This document shows, one piece after another, positions 25,889-34,136 of a stretch of 64,000 nucleotides of DNA (positions within the stretch are counted from its first letter, which is position 1; every line of letters begins with the position of its first letter). A program made the translations under genes and the position numbers. A model generated the notes under the pieces. It saw only the letters and a list, made by a program, of their open reading frames with translations, made no database searches and was not told the origin of the DNA. The stretch covers positions 62,001-126,000 of the forward strand of contig VBEC01000073.1 in the NCBI GenBank assembly GCA_005883615.1, read 5' to 3'. Source of the DNA: Chloroflexota bacterium (GTDB lineage Bacteria > Chloroflexota > Limnocylindria > Limnocylindrales > CSP1-4).

Positions 25889-26269
25889 ATGGCGTCGGAG
25901 AGCACGGCATCGAGGATTGAAGCCGAGCTCCTGGCATTCGCCCTCGGCTACCCGGAGGCGACCGAGGAATTCCCATGGGGGGATCGTGTCGTCAAGGTCA
26001 AGGGCAAGGTCTTCGTGTTCATGGGCAGCGGTGGCGATGCGGTCGGTATCTCGGTCAAGCTCCCGCTATCCGCCGAGGACGTTCTCGCTCTGTCCTTCAC
26101 CGAACGGACCCGCTATGGTCTCGGCCAGCACGGCTGGGTCACCGCCAGATTTGAGCCCGATGCGGTGGTCCCGATCGAGCTCCTCAAGACATGGATCGAC
26201 GAGAGTTACCGGGCGGTCGCGCCGAAACGGCTGGTGGCACAGCTGCCAGCGGGACCGCGCCTTCGCTGA
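25889..26269 (+). CDS. YjbR/MmcQ-like protein
   Basis: A 126-residue MmcQ/YjbR-family protein (CyaY-like fold). Features are the N-terminal helix IEAELLAFALGYPEATEEFPWGDRVVKVKGKVFVFMG, a KLPLSAEDVLAL strand, and the C-terminal YGLGQHGWVTARF followed by LLKTWIDESYRAVAPKRLVAQL. The family is widespread and described as DNA-binding-like, but its function is unknown. ATG 25889 (MASESTAS) is preferred; an in-frame ATG at 25850 lies inside the ssrA promoter. It is divergent from ssrA. Confidence 0.85.
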   Translation: MASESTASRIEAELLAFALGYPEATEEFPWGDRVVKVKGKVFVFMGSGGDAVGISVKLPLSAEDVLALSFTERTRYGLGQHGWVTARFEPDAVVPIELLKTWIDESYRAVAPKRLVAQLPAGPRLR

Positions 26270-26537
26270 CCTGCATCCTGAACGGACCAGAGGGCGGGCG
26301 TATGTCCACCAAACCTGGAGTGAAAGTTAGGCGGGCTGTTGGGTTCGAAGTGCAGGCTGTGCTGCCGAAGCTGGGTTGCTTTCTGCCGAGCTGAACGTGC
26401 CGCAGGATGACGTGCCGGCCCACCAAGGCCTGCCGGCCGCGGGGAGGTGGCCAACGACCCCTGGGTGATCATTCGTCATGGTGTGGACCGCTGCCGCCAA
26501 GCCACGAGTCGCCGGCCGCCGGAGCACGGCCCAGCCG
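26270..26537. other. Convergent spacer without recognised gene
   Basis: Between two convergent genes. A 30-codon frame from ATG 26302 exists but has codon use unlike the neighbours and no Shine-Dalgarno; nothing else was recognised. Confidence 0.4.
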
Positions 26538-27590
26538 CTACCAGATATCGCCCACGGTGAAGCCGTCCGGATAGGGATCCTCGGGATCGACGACGTACGA
26601 GGCGAAGCCCGTGATCCAGGCTCGCCCGGTAAGAGTGGGAATGACGGCCCCCCGGTCGCCGATGGTCGTCTCCTCGACGAGGCGTCCGGTGAACACCGTG
26701 CCAAGGATGCCCTCGTGCCGGAAGTCCTCGTTCAGCCCGAGTCGGCCCTTCGCGTGCAGCACGGCCATCCTGGCACAGGTGCCCGTGCCACAGGGCGACC
26801 GATCGATAATGCCCGTCCAGGTCGAGGGCCGGTCCCAGTCGAGCTTCCCGGTCGAAACGGTGACGACATTGCGGCCGTGATTGTTCGGATCGTGGGGAGA
26901 TCCCGCCAGCTGGGCGATGGTGATGCCACCGAAGCCCGGTTGATCGGGGTGACTCACGGGCAGTTGTTCGGCGGCCGCGGCCTTGATCATCTCGCTCACG
27001 CGGACGATGTCGCGCCCTTCGTCGGGCGTCAGTCGAAAGCCAAGCGGCCCGGCGTCGGCAATGACGTAGAACATGCCGCCGTACGCGACATCCACGCTGA
27101 GCGTGCCCAGCTGCGGCACCTCGATCGCCGCGTCCAGGTAGGTCGCGAATGCCGGAACGTTCCGGAACGTCACGCCGCGCACCTTTCCGCCCACGCAATC
27201 CGCGCGGATGCGGATGAGGCCGGCGGGCGCCTCCAGCGTCAGCTCGGTGACCGGTTCGGTCATGGTTACCATGCCCGTCTCGAGGAGCGTCGTAACGACG
27301 CAGATCGTGTTGGTGCCCGACATGCCGGGGTATTCGACCTGCTCCATGATCACGTAGCCCGCGTCGGCATCGGGGCGTGTCGGCGGGAGGATGAGGTTGC
27401 AATTGGCGGCCGGGTAGCCGCGCGGCTCGCGCAGCATCCGCAGGCGCAGGTCGTCGGCGTGTTCCCGTAGCCAGCACATCTTGTCGAACATCGAGCCGCC
27501 CGGAACGTCCAGCACCCCGCCCACGATCACCCGGCCGGGCTCGCCAGCCGCGTGCAGGTCAACCGCCTGGATCATCCGGGCCAGCTGCAC
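26538..27590 (-). CDS. Proline racemase superfamily protein (Ser/Cys active site)
   Basis: A 350-residue member of the proline racemase superfamily, which includes 4-hydroxyproline 2-epimerases and trans-3-hydroxyproline dehydratases. The start GTG 27590 gives MQLARMIQAVDLHAAGEPGRV, matching the family start. The first catalytic position, Cys in classic MCGH racemases, is Ser here (YPGMSGTNTICV), while the second Cys is present in DRSPCGTGTCARMAVLH. Ser/Cys pairs are known among hydroxyproline-acting members, so true proline racemase activity is less likely; the exact reaction is inference. It begins five bases after the smpB stop and may be cotranscribed, though no functional link is evident. 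Confidence 0.88.
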   Translation of the reverse strand: MQLARMIQAVDLHAAGEPGRVIVGGVLDVPGGSMFDKMCWLREHADDLRLRMLREPRGYPAANCNLILPPTRPDADAGYVIMEQVEYPGMSGTNTICVVTTLLETGMVTMTEPVTELTLEAPAGLIRIRADCVGGKVRGVTFRNVPAFATYLDAAIEVPQLGTLSVDVAYGGMFYVIADAGPLGFRLTPDEGRDIVRVSEMIKAAAAEQLPVSHPDQPGFGGITIAQLAGSPHDPNNHGRNVVTVSTGKLDWDRPSTWTGIIDRSPCGTGTCARMAVLHAKGRLGLNEDFRHEGILGTVFTGRLVEETTIGDRGAVIPTLTGRAWITGFASYVVDPEDPYPDGFTVGDIW

Positions 27591-27595
27591 TGCGC

Positions 27596-28060
27596 TTACC
27601 GGCCCCGGCGGACGTCCGCGAGTTCGCGCGCGACCTCGCGGCGAGCGTCTCGCTCGGCGATGTCCCGGCGCTTGTCGTGAAGCTGCTTGCCGCGGGCGAG
27701 AGCCAGCTCCACCTTGGCGCGTCCACGATCGCTGATGTACAGGCGAAGCGGGACGATCGTCTGGCCCTTTTGCTTGGCACGGCCCAGCAGCTCATCGATC
27801 TGGGACCGGTGGAGGAGGAGCTTCCGCGTTCGCTTCGGTTCGTGATTGACGCGGTTGCCGCCCTCGAATGGCGCGATGTGGGCCCCGATGAGCCACGCCT
27901 CGCCGTGCTCGACGCGTGCGAATGCGTCGGACAGGTTGACCTTGCCACCCCGAACCGACTTGATCTCGGTTCCGGTCAGGACCAGCCCGGCCTCGAACGT
28001 CTCATCGATCGTGTATTCGTGCCGGGCTCGGCGGTTGAGGGCGATGGTGCGCTCGCCCAT
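27596..28060 (-). CDS. smpB: SsrA-binding protein SmpB
   Basis: A 154-residue tmRNA-binding protein required for trans-translation. The conserved LNRRARHEYTIDETFEAGLVLTGTEIKSVR, the GGNRVNHEPKRTRKLLLHR segment and PLRLYISDRGRAKVELALARGKQLHDKR are all present, as is the basic C-terminal tail (DARREVARELADVRRGR) that enters the mRNA channel. Length is normal. The tmRNA gene is 1.8 kb downstream in the same orientation, so both halves of the rescue system are close together. Confidence 0.96.
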   Translation of the reverse strand: MGERTIALNRRARHEYTIDETFEAGLVLTGTEIKSVRGGKVNLSDAFARVEHGEAWLIGAHIAPFEGGNRVNHEPKRTRKLLLHRSQIDELLGRAKQKGQTIVPLRLYISDRGRAKVELALARGKQLHDKRRDIAERDARREVARELADVRRGR

Positions 28061-28114
28061 CGATGACGGCTCCTCGCTACAGGACGGGGCTCAGGATGAC
28101 AGGCTTCCGGACGC

Positions 28115-28147
28115 ACGAACGCCGGTCCGTTGCGGACCGGCGTTCGT
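28115..28147 (-). terminator. Perfect 15-bp GC-rich hairpin, terminator-like
   Basis: ACGAACGCCGGTCCG (28115-28129) and its exact complement (28133-28147) form a 15-pair stem with a three-base TTG loop. It lies between the end of the candidate microgene and smpB. No T-run follows on either strand, so termination efficiency is uncertain; it could also stabilise an RNA 3' end. Confidence 0.6.
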
Positions 28148-28175
28148 TAGCGTTGCCACCACACAGGGTGTCCGC

Positions 28176-28226
28176 CTAAACGGCCATCTCCTGTGAGGTG
28201 GTGCAGCTACGCGAACTATCGATCAC
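28176..28226 (-). CDS. Candidate 16-residue microgene behind a perfect Shine-Dalgarno
   Basis: GTG 28226 opens a frame encoding MIDSSRSCTTSQEMAV, ended by TAG. Six bases before the GTG is AAAGGAGGTGA (28243-28233), a full-length complement of the usual 16S rRNA 3' end and the best ribosome-binding site in the window. A possible promoter lies upstream at 28284-28256 and a strong hairpin downstream at 28147-28115. An ATG within the SD (28234) would give only five codons. The peptide is unlike anything I recognise; it could be a leader, a secreted or modified peptide precursor, or simply an mRNA-binding element. Translation is unproven. Confidence 0.35.
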   Translation of the reverse strand: MIDSSRSCTTSQEMAV

Positions 28227-28255
28227 TGCACATCACCTCCTTTCGCTCGTATCGA

Positions 28256-28284
28256 ACCCTACCCGAAGCCCGATCAGGGTGCAA
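28256..28284 (-). promoter_or_regulatory. Possible promoter of the microgene/smpB region
   Basis: Minus-strand TTGCAC (28284-28279) and TAGGGT (28261-28256) are 17 bases apart, directly after the ctpA stop. Each matches consensus at three of six positions, so this is a tentative call supported mainly by the SD located just downstream. Confidence 0.35.
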
Positions 28285-28301
28285 GCCACCCGCCGGGGGC
28301 G

Positions 28302-29663
28302 TCACGCTGCCTCGAGCAGTCCGGACAGCGACGCGGACGATGCGTTGAGGGCCTTGAGAGCGGCGTCCAGGACCGCGTCCGAGCCCGCGGGCTGGTTGGC
28401 GGGGACCGTCACTGGGACGTCGGGCGTGAGCCCGACCTTGTTGATCCAGCGCTGCTTTGGCGTCAGCCATTTCGCAATGGTCAGGCGGAAGCCGCCGTTG
28501 TTGTCGTCGAGCGTTTGCCATTCCTGGATGGTTCCCTTGCCGTACGAGGTCTGTCCGACGAGCTTTGCCCGGCCGGTGTCCTGGAGGGCGCCGGCGACTA
28601 TCTCGCTTGCCGAGGCGCTGCCTTTGTCGATCAGGACGACCACCTGGATGGAGGGATCGGTGGCCACCCCACCTGGTTCGGCGGCCGTTGCCAGCGGATC
28701 GCTGTGGGCGCCCTGCTCCCACAGGATCGGGCCCGAGGCGATGAACTGGCTGGCGATCCGCCTGGCAGCCGTCACATAGCCGCCGGGGTTGCCACGAAGG
28801 TCGACGACGAGCTTCTTCTCGCCCGCCGCGATATCCCGCTTGAGCGCCGTTTCGAAGTCGCTCGCAGCCTGGTCGCTGAAGCCCGTGATCCGGACATAGC
28901 CCACCGTGCCCCCGGCCAGGTCCCGGGCGATGACCTCCTTCTCGACGATGACCTCGCGCGTGATCTTGAGTACGAAGGCGGGCGCGCTGCCGCGGGCAAT
29001 CGTGAGCGAGACTGCGCTACCCTTCGGTCCGCGCACCTTGGCGACCGCGGCGTCGACCGTGAGGCCGTCCACCGGTACGGCGTCGATGCTGGTGATGCGG
29101 TCACCCGCGCGGAGGCCCGCCTTGTCGGCGGGGGAGCCCGCGATCGGCTCGATGATCGTCAGGCCGCACGTGGGGCCAAGAGTCGCACAGTCGGTGTTCC
29201 TGCCGTCCGTCGACTTGCCACCGACGCTGGCGCCGATCCCTTCGAACTGGCCGGACAGGCCCTGCAGGCTCTTTGCGAAGTCGTCGGGAGTCATGTACCC
29301 CGAGTACGGGTCGCCGAGGGCATCGATCATGCCCTTGATGGCCCCGTCGATGACCGCCTTGCGATCGACGTCGCCGCCCGCGTAGTGGTCCGTGATGGCG
29401 CGATAGGTGTCCCAGAAGGGCTGGAATGCGCGTTCCTCGCTGACGGGCGTGCCGGGCGTCGTTGCGGCGCTGCGGCCGATGCTGTACCCGGACATGAAGA
29501 GCGTCCCGCCGGCGAGCAGGATCACGGCCAGGATCGCGACCCGGAACGGCAAGGCGAGTCTCCCGCTTCGTGCGACCGGGGGCACGGTTCCTGCGGCTGC
29601 AGGCTCTGCGGGAGACTGGTCGGAGGTCGGTTGGCTGGTCGGATCGAGATCTGCGACGGACAT
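28302..29663 (-). CDS. ctpA: S41-family C-terminal processing peptidase
   Basis: A 453-residue CtpA/Prc-type serine protease. A single N-terminal helix (FRVAILAVILLAGGTLFMSGYSIG, ~43-66) anchors it outside the membrane. A PDZ domain (~150-235, GLTIIEPIAGSPADKAGLRAGDRI) precedes the protease domain, whose Ser lies in VLIDKGSASASEIVAGAL and Lys in QTSYGKGTIQEW. The start ATG 29663 has AGGA nine bases before it; the longer frame to 29726 is not supported. In other bacteria such proteases process cell-wall hydrolases and their regulators, which fits its place next to ftsEX. Confidence 0.93.
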   Translation of the reverse strand: MSVADLDPTSQPTSDQSPAEPAAAGTVPPVARSGRLALPFRVAILAVILLAGGTLFMSGYSIGRSAATTPGTPVSEERAFQPFWDTYRAITDHYAGGDVDRKAVIDGAIKGMIDALGDPYSGYMTPDDFAKSLQGLSGQFEGIGASVGGKSTDGRNTDCATLGPTCGLTIIEPIAGSPADKAGLRAGDRITSIDAVPVDGLTVDAAVAKVRGPKGSAVSLTIARGSAPAFVLKITREVIVEKEVIARDLAGGTVGYVRITGFSDQAASDFETALKRDIAAGEKKLVVDLRGNPGGYVTAARRIASQFIASGPILWEQGAHSDPLATAAEPGGVATDPSIQVVVLIDKGSASASEIVAGALQDTGRAKLVGQTSYGKGTIQEWQTLDDNNGGFRLTIAKWLTPKQRWINKVGLTPDVPVTVPANQPAGSDAVLDAALKALNASSASLSGLLEAA

Positions 29664-29814
29664 GGCGCTTTGTTCCTGCGGGCATGGTTGGACCTTCGAA
29701 GGTCGAGCGGGGCGGTGAGCGTACACCGCCGCCCACCGATGCTACGCGGGCGCGCGTTGGATCGGATGTTCGATCAAGAGAACTTTATCGGCCTCGCGCG
29801 GGGCCTCGGCAGAG

Positions 29815-30708
29815 CTAGCGCCCCAGGTAGCTCCGCACGGACAGCCATGAGCCGAACATGCCCAGCCCCACGCCCGTGCCAACCGTGATGAGAACGAGAT
29901 CCCGGGTGAGCGAGCCGAGCTGGAGTGGCAGAACCTCGAAAAAGCCCGTCATCACCTGGCTGAGCGGCTGTCCCACTACGGCCAGGAGGCCGAGCGTCAG
30001 CGCGGCACCGAGGACACCCACGAGCGCGCCTTCGAAGATGAACGGCCAGCGGACGAAGGCGTCAGACGCGCCTACGAGGCGCATGATCTCGATCTCCTCG
30101 CGGCGCGCCACGACCGCAAGCTTGATCGTGTTCACGATGATGAACAGCACCGTCAGGCCGACCAGGCCCAGGACGACGAGGCCGCCGGAGCGCAGGACGC
30201 TCGTGATCGTAAGGAGCCGGTCGACGTAGCTCTCGACCGGATCCACCTTGGCCACGGCGTATGACTGGTCGGGTGAGCGCAGGAACGTGACGACGTTGCC
30301 GTAGATCTTCGCATCCTTGAGCCGGATCTGGAGGCTTGCCGGCAGCGGATTCGTATCGAGGACCTTCGTCAGATCCTCGTGACCGAGCTGCGTTTGGCGA
30401 TCGCGGAAGCGTTGGAGCGCCTCATCCTTGCTCACGTACTCGACGCTCAGGACCTCGGGCTGTGCCTCGACATCCCTGATGAGGTTGTCGATGTTGGACT
30501 GGGGCAGCCCATCGTGGAGCTCGGCCACGACCTGGACCTTCTGCTCGACGAACTCCAGGCCCGCCGCTAGGCCGGTCTGGAGGACCCAGAAGCCGGCCAG
30601 CAGCACCAGCATCAGGATCATCGTGGCAGTTGCGGCGAGGCTCATGACCTTGTTCCGCCAGAAGCCCTGCCAGGCGCGCTTGAAGCTGAACGCGACGAAG
30701 GTGATCAT
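29815..30708 (-). CDS. ftsX: Cell division protein FtsX
   Basis: A 297-residue permease-like protein with four membrane helices: one at ~25-45, an extracytoplasmic domain (~50-170), then three C-terminal helices with the FtsX/MacB-type loop containing EEIEIMRLVGASDAFVRWPF. With FtsE it activates extracytoplasmic peptidoglycan hydrolases during division. Its start overlaps the ftsE stop by one base (TGATG). ctpA follows downstream, a frequent arrangement (ftsE-ftsX-ctp) in Gram-positive-type genomes. Confidence 0.95.
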   Translation of the reverse strand: MITFVAFSFKRAWQGFWRNKVMSLAATATMILMLVLLAGFWVLQTGLAAGLEFVEQKVQVVAELHDGLPQSNIDNLIRDVEAQPEVLSVEYVSKDEALQRFRDRQTQLGHEDLTKVLDTNPLPASLQIRLKDAKIYGNVVTFLRSPDQSYAVAKVDPVESYVDRLLTITSVLRSGGLVVLGLVGLTVLFIIVNTIKLAVVARREEIEIMRLVGASDAFVRWPFIFEGALVGVLGAALTLGLLAVVGQPLSQVMTGFFEVLPLQLGSLTRDLVLITVGTGVGLGMFGSWLSVRSYLGR

Positions 30709-31493
30709 CAGTCCTCGCGGTGGTAGGCTCCGCCGACCTCGTCGCGGACGATCCGCCCCTCCTCGAGCGCGACCACGCGCTTGCGAAGGGCCGTAACGAC
30801 TTCGGCGTTGTGGGTGGCCATGAGGACCGTGACCCCCAGCTCGTTGATCCGGAGCAGGAGCTGGATGATCTCCCAGCTGATGAGGGGGTCCAGGTTGCCC
30901 GTCGGCTCATCGGCAATGATGATCCGGGGGTCGTGGACCAGCGCGCGGGCTATGGCAGTTCGTTGCTGCTCCCCGCCCGATAGCTGGGCCGGCGTCTGGC
31001 GAGCCTGCGCGGAGAGCCCAACGAGAGCGAGGACTCGATCCACGGCGGGCCGGATCTGGCGTCCGGGCGTTCCCGTGACTTCCAGAGCGAAGGCGACGTT
31101 CTCCCAGACACTCTTGGTCTGCAGGAGCTTGAAGTCCTGGAAGACGATGCCGATCTTGCGGCGCACTTTCGGGATATGACGCCTGCGCAAATGAGCCAGA
31201 TCCTGGCCGTCGACCAGGACCTTGCCCTTGGTCGCCAACTCGTCACGGATGAGCAGCTTGATCAGCGTCGACTTGCCCGCGCCGGACGGGCCAACGAGGA
31301 AGACGAAATCGCCCTCCGGCACCAGGAGATCGACCTCGCGCAGGGCGATGTTGCCGTTGGGATAGGCCTTCGTGACGTCATGCAGCAGCACGACCGCCCG
31401 ATCAGGCGGTCGGTCGTCAGTCGTTCCGGTTGGCCCGGACCCGGGCCCGGTAACGCGGGCGCCTTCGGCGGGGCGGGAGGGGGCGATGGTCAT
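30708..31493 (-). CDS. ftsE: Cell division ATP-binding protein FtsE
   Basis: A 261-residue ABC ATPase. After a ~30-residue Pro/Gly-rich N-terminus come YPNGNIALREVDLLVPEGDFVF, Walker A GPSGAGKST, the Q-loop VFQDFKLLQTKSVWENVA, signature LSGGEQQRTAIARAL and Walker B IIIADEPTGNLD, with H-switch MATHNAEV. The pattern PNG...AL and DFKLL is specific for FtsE. ATG 31493 is preferred, with GGAG just before it; the frame extends upstream to 31697 but overlaps the neighbouring gene. It acts with FtsX. Confidence 0.94.
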   Translation of the reverse strand: MTIAPSRPAEGARVTGPGSGPTGTTDDRPPDRAVVLLHDVTKAYPNGNIALREVDLLVPEGDFVFLVGPSGAGKSTLIKLLIRDELATKGKVLVDGQDLAHLRRRHIPKVRRKIGIVFQDFKLLQTKSVWENVAFALEVTGTPGRQIRPAVDRVLALVGLSAQARQTPAQLSGGEQQRTAIARALVHDPRIIIADEPTGNLDPLISWEIIQLLLRINELGVTVLMATHNAEVVTALRKRVVALEEGRIVRDEVGGAYHRED

Positions 31494-31633
31494 CTGCTCC
31501 GCACGTGATGAATCGGCGATGCGACGCCGAACGGCGTCCTCTCGTGTCTCACCGCGGGCAGGTTGGGAGAGCCACGTCGCGGCGAGGCTACCATCCGGCC
31601 TCCTCGCGGGCAAAACGCGGTGGGCAGGATCGT

Positions 31634-32710
31634 TCAGATCAAAGCCAGGGAGTTGGGGACGTAGCGAGCGAAATCGGCGAATGGGCGCGTCCAGCACAGG
31701 AGCGCCGGAAATTCGTCGATCCGGAACCCGGCCCGCAAGAGACCCGAGAAGAGGGCCGTCGAAGCCCCGCTGACCCGCAGGCTGCTGGCGCCTCGCGGCA
31801 GGATCGCGTCGAGGGCGTGGCCTGCAATGGCCGGCAACAGCTCGTCGTCCAGTACCGCAATCGGACCGACGCGACCAACAGCCGACGTGTAGGCGTAGCC
31901 GATCGGCCGGCTCCCCGCCCCGCGGCCGGCGTGGTAGACGAACCCCTGGCGCCCGCCAAGGCGCAGCCAGTGGTGGTCGAGGGGATGCTCGTAGCCAAGG
32001 ATCTCTCGATCGATCGCGTTCACCGCGCGGAGCCAGCCGGCGTCATGTTGGGCGCCGTCATGTTGCGCGCCGTTAGGCTGCACCCGGCCATCGCGCACGG
32101 CGCCCTCGAGCGGCATGTCTTCGAAGCGGGTCGCCGTCACGCCCGACGGCAGGCCGGGCAGGATGCCTCTACGCGGGCGGCCGACGAGCTGGAAGACCGG
32201 CAACCGCGGGACCATCCCATACTGGGCGTACAGGCCATTGGAGATCGGTTGGGTGCTGTCCGTGGCCGTCCCTAGCACCACCGGGCCCTCGGGATCCGGG
32301 GCCGAGCCGCCCGGAAACGTCCGAATCAGGAGCTCCCGCCCGAGACCGCGTGCCTGCTCGTCAGGATCTACGAACAGCATGGCCAGGAACCACACCGCTC
32401 CGCGCAGATACGCGGCCCCGAAACCGACGACACGATCGCGTTTGTCCCCCGCCTGCTGATCGCGAGTCGCCACCCAGAACATTTCCGGGTCGGTCGATCG
32501 GATGTGAGCCAGCAGCCGGCGCAGCGGCTCGAGGTCCAGGGGAAAGGCGGGTTGGTTCAGGCGGCCCTGATAATCGCTGAGGCTGCGGTGCCATAGCTCA
32601 GTGCAGGTCGGCAGATCCCCCTCGGTCGCAAGGCGGTAGGCGATCGCGCTGATGCGCTCGGCAGCGGTGCCCTCGCTCACGGCGATGCGTTCACGCGACG
32701 GATTCGTCAC
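31634..32710 (-). CDS. GNAT-family acetyltransferase, tandem domains
   Basis: A 358-residue protein with an N-terminal GNAT-like domain (IAYRLATEGDLPTCTELWHRSL, then LAMLFVDPDEQARGLGRELLIRTF with an R/Q-x-x-G-x-G/A-type acetyl-CoA loop at DEQARGLGRELL) and a second, more degenerate GNAT half (~180-358, GYAYTSAVGRVGPIAVLD). A short imperfect duplication (NGAQHDGAQHDAG) sits in the linker near residue 215. Substrate unknown. ATG 32710 overlaps the prfB end by 20 bases; GTG 32680, after the prfB stop, is an alternative. Confidence 0.75.
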   Translation of the reverse strand: MTNPSRERIAVSEGTAAERISAIAYRLATEGDLPTCTELWHRSLSDYQGRLNQPAFPLDLEPLRRLLAHIRSTDPEMFWVATRDQQAGDKRDRVVGFGAAYLRGAVWFLAMLFVDPDEQARGLGRELLIRTFPGGSAPDPEGPVVLGTATDSTQPISNGLYAQYGMVPRLPVFQLVGRPRRGILPGLPSGVTATRFEDMPLEGAVRDGRVQPNGAQHDGAQHDAGWLRAVNAIDREILGYEHPLDHHWLRLGGRQGFVYHAGRGAGSRPIGYAYTSAVGRVGPIAVLDDELLPAIAGHALDAILPRGASSLRVSGASTALFSGLLRAGFRIDEFPALLCWTRPFADFARYVPNSLALI

Positions 32711-33804
32711 CAGGCTCGGTCGCCCCGCGCTCGAGCTCGGCTTTCATGAAGGCGTCCAGGTCGCCGTCGAGGATCGCGCCCGTGTTGGACGTCTCGTAGC
32801 CGGTCCGCAGGTCCTTCACCATTTGATACGGGTGCAGAACGTAGCTCCTGATCTGGTTCCCCCAGCCGGCGACAACGTGCTCACCGCGCAGCTGCCGTAG
32901 CTCCGCTTCTTTCTCTTCGAGGGCACGCTCCAGCAGCCGTGCCTTGAGCACCTTGATGGCGGTCTCCTTGTTCTGGGTTTGGCTGCGCTCGTTCTGGCTC
33001 TGGGCAACGATCCCCGTGGGAACATGGGTCAGCCGCACGGCGGAGTCGGTCTTGTTGACGTGCTGCCCGCCGGCTCCCTGCGATCGGAAGGTATCGACCC
33101 GGATCTGGTCCCAATCCAGCTCGATGTTCACGTCGTCCTCCACCTCGGGGAGCACCTCCACCAGCGCGAAGGTGGTCTGACGGCGCTTCTGCGAGTCGAA
33201 CGGGCTGATACGGACGAGGCGATGGACCCCCCGCTCGGCCCGGAGGAAGCCGTAGGCGTAGCGCCCTTCGACCGAGAAGGTCACGCTCTTGAGACCGGCT
33301 TGCTCGCCCTCGAGCTGGTCCACGATCTCGGTCGCGAAGCGATGACGTTCGGCCCAGCGCAAGTACATCCGCAGGAGCATCTCCGCCCAATCTGTTGCCT
33401 CGGTACCGCCCGCACCGGCGCTGATCGACACGAGAGCGGAGCCCTCGTCATATTCGCCCGAAAACAGGAGGGCCGTCCGCTCTCGCTCGTAGGCCTTCGA
33501 GAGGGCGTCCCCGTCGCGCTCGATCTCGGCGTCGAGCTCGGGATCGTCGGAGCCCTCGAGCAGCTCGAGCAGTTCGATCAGGTCGGATGCGCGCTTGTCG
33601 AGGTCCGACCAGAGATCGACCTCGGAACGGAGGCCGTCGGCCTGGCGAAGGATCCGCTGGGCGGCTCGTTGATCATCCCAGAAGCCCGGAGCCTGGGTCA
33701 GCGCCTCGAGTTCGGCGAGGCGGGCCTGTTTGGCCGGAAGGTCAAAGACGCCCCGATGTCGACCGGATGCGCGCAGCCAGGTCTCGGATGGCGGCGGCTT
33801 CCAA
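32691..33804 (-). CDS. prfB: Peptide chain release factor 2, with programmed +1 frameshift
   Basis: RF2 ends translation at UGA/UAA. It is encoded in two frames: 33804-33745 (20 codons from TTG, ending CTT) and, after skipping T 33744, 33743-32691. The join is CTT-TGA-C, preceded by a G-run (TCGGGG), the classical autoregulatory site where low RF2 favours +1 slippage. The product is 370 residues, with the tripeptide SPF in RISPFDSQKRRQ and the catalytic GGQ in SQGAGGQHVNKTD. Zero-frame residues EAAAIRDLAARIRSTSGRL align with other RF2 N-termini. No ATG/GTG is in frame upstream, so TTG 33804, one base after the previous gene's stop, is the probable start. Confidence 0.93.
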
Positions 33805-33805
33805 C

Positions 33806-34030
33806 CTAATTCCGCTCCCGGAGGTCCTGGAGCAGGATTGGGCGGAGCTCGATGAGCCGAAGGGCGGACTTGCTCCGGGCGACGACGGGGTTCACGCAGG
33901 GGCAGTAGCTGTTGTGCGGGCAGACGCCGCAGTTGCCATCGCAGTCGAGGGCGGCGGCGTAACTACAGGTGCGGCAATCTCGCTCGCAGGCGATCAGATC
34001 GACGAAAGATGCTTCCTCGGCCTGCTTCAC
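33806..34030 (-). CDS. Cys-rich microprotein upstream of prfB
   Basis: A 74-residue protein from GTG 34030 whose TAG stop is one base before the prfB start. The middle has eight cysteines spaced C-x3-C-x2-C-x9-C-x3-C-x2-C-x5-C-x-C, suggesting two metal (zinc or Fe-S) sites, followed by a helix SALRLIELRPILLQDLRERN. Codon third positions are mostly G/C as in real genes. The frame is open to 34222, but the good promoter at 34165-34137 would place transcription start inside that part, favouring the GTG. It is not a family I recognise. Close coupling suggests it is coexpressed with RF2. Confidence 0.6.
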   Translation of the reverse strand: MKQAEEASFVDLIACERDCRTCSYAAALDCDGNCGVCPHNSYCPCVNPVVARSKSALRLIELRPILLQDLRERN

Positions 34031-34136
34031 GGCTCCCTCTCGCTTGTGGGGCAGGGTCGGTCGGCGGGTGGTCGAAGGTGGGGGTTCGGGCAGGCAGGAT
34101 CCTGGCCGATCCTTCGCCCCAGGGGGTTTTGCCGAG

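Noticed and set aside
26302-26394. 30-codon ORF in the spacer between the YjbR-like gene and the proline racemase homologue
   Set aside because: No Shine-Dalgarno and codon third-position use unlike neighbouring genes; probably chance.
28231-28243. Plus-strand sequence identical to the 16S rRNA 3' tail (TCACCTCCTTT)
   Set aside because: No similarity to helix 45 upstream of it; it is better explained as a perfect Shine-Dalgarno on the minus strand.
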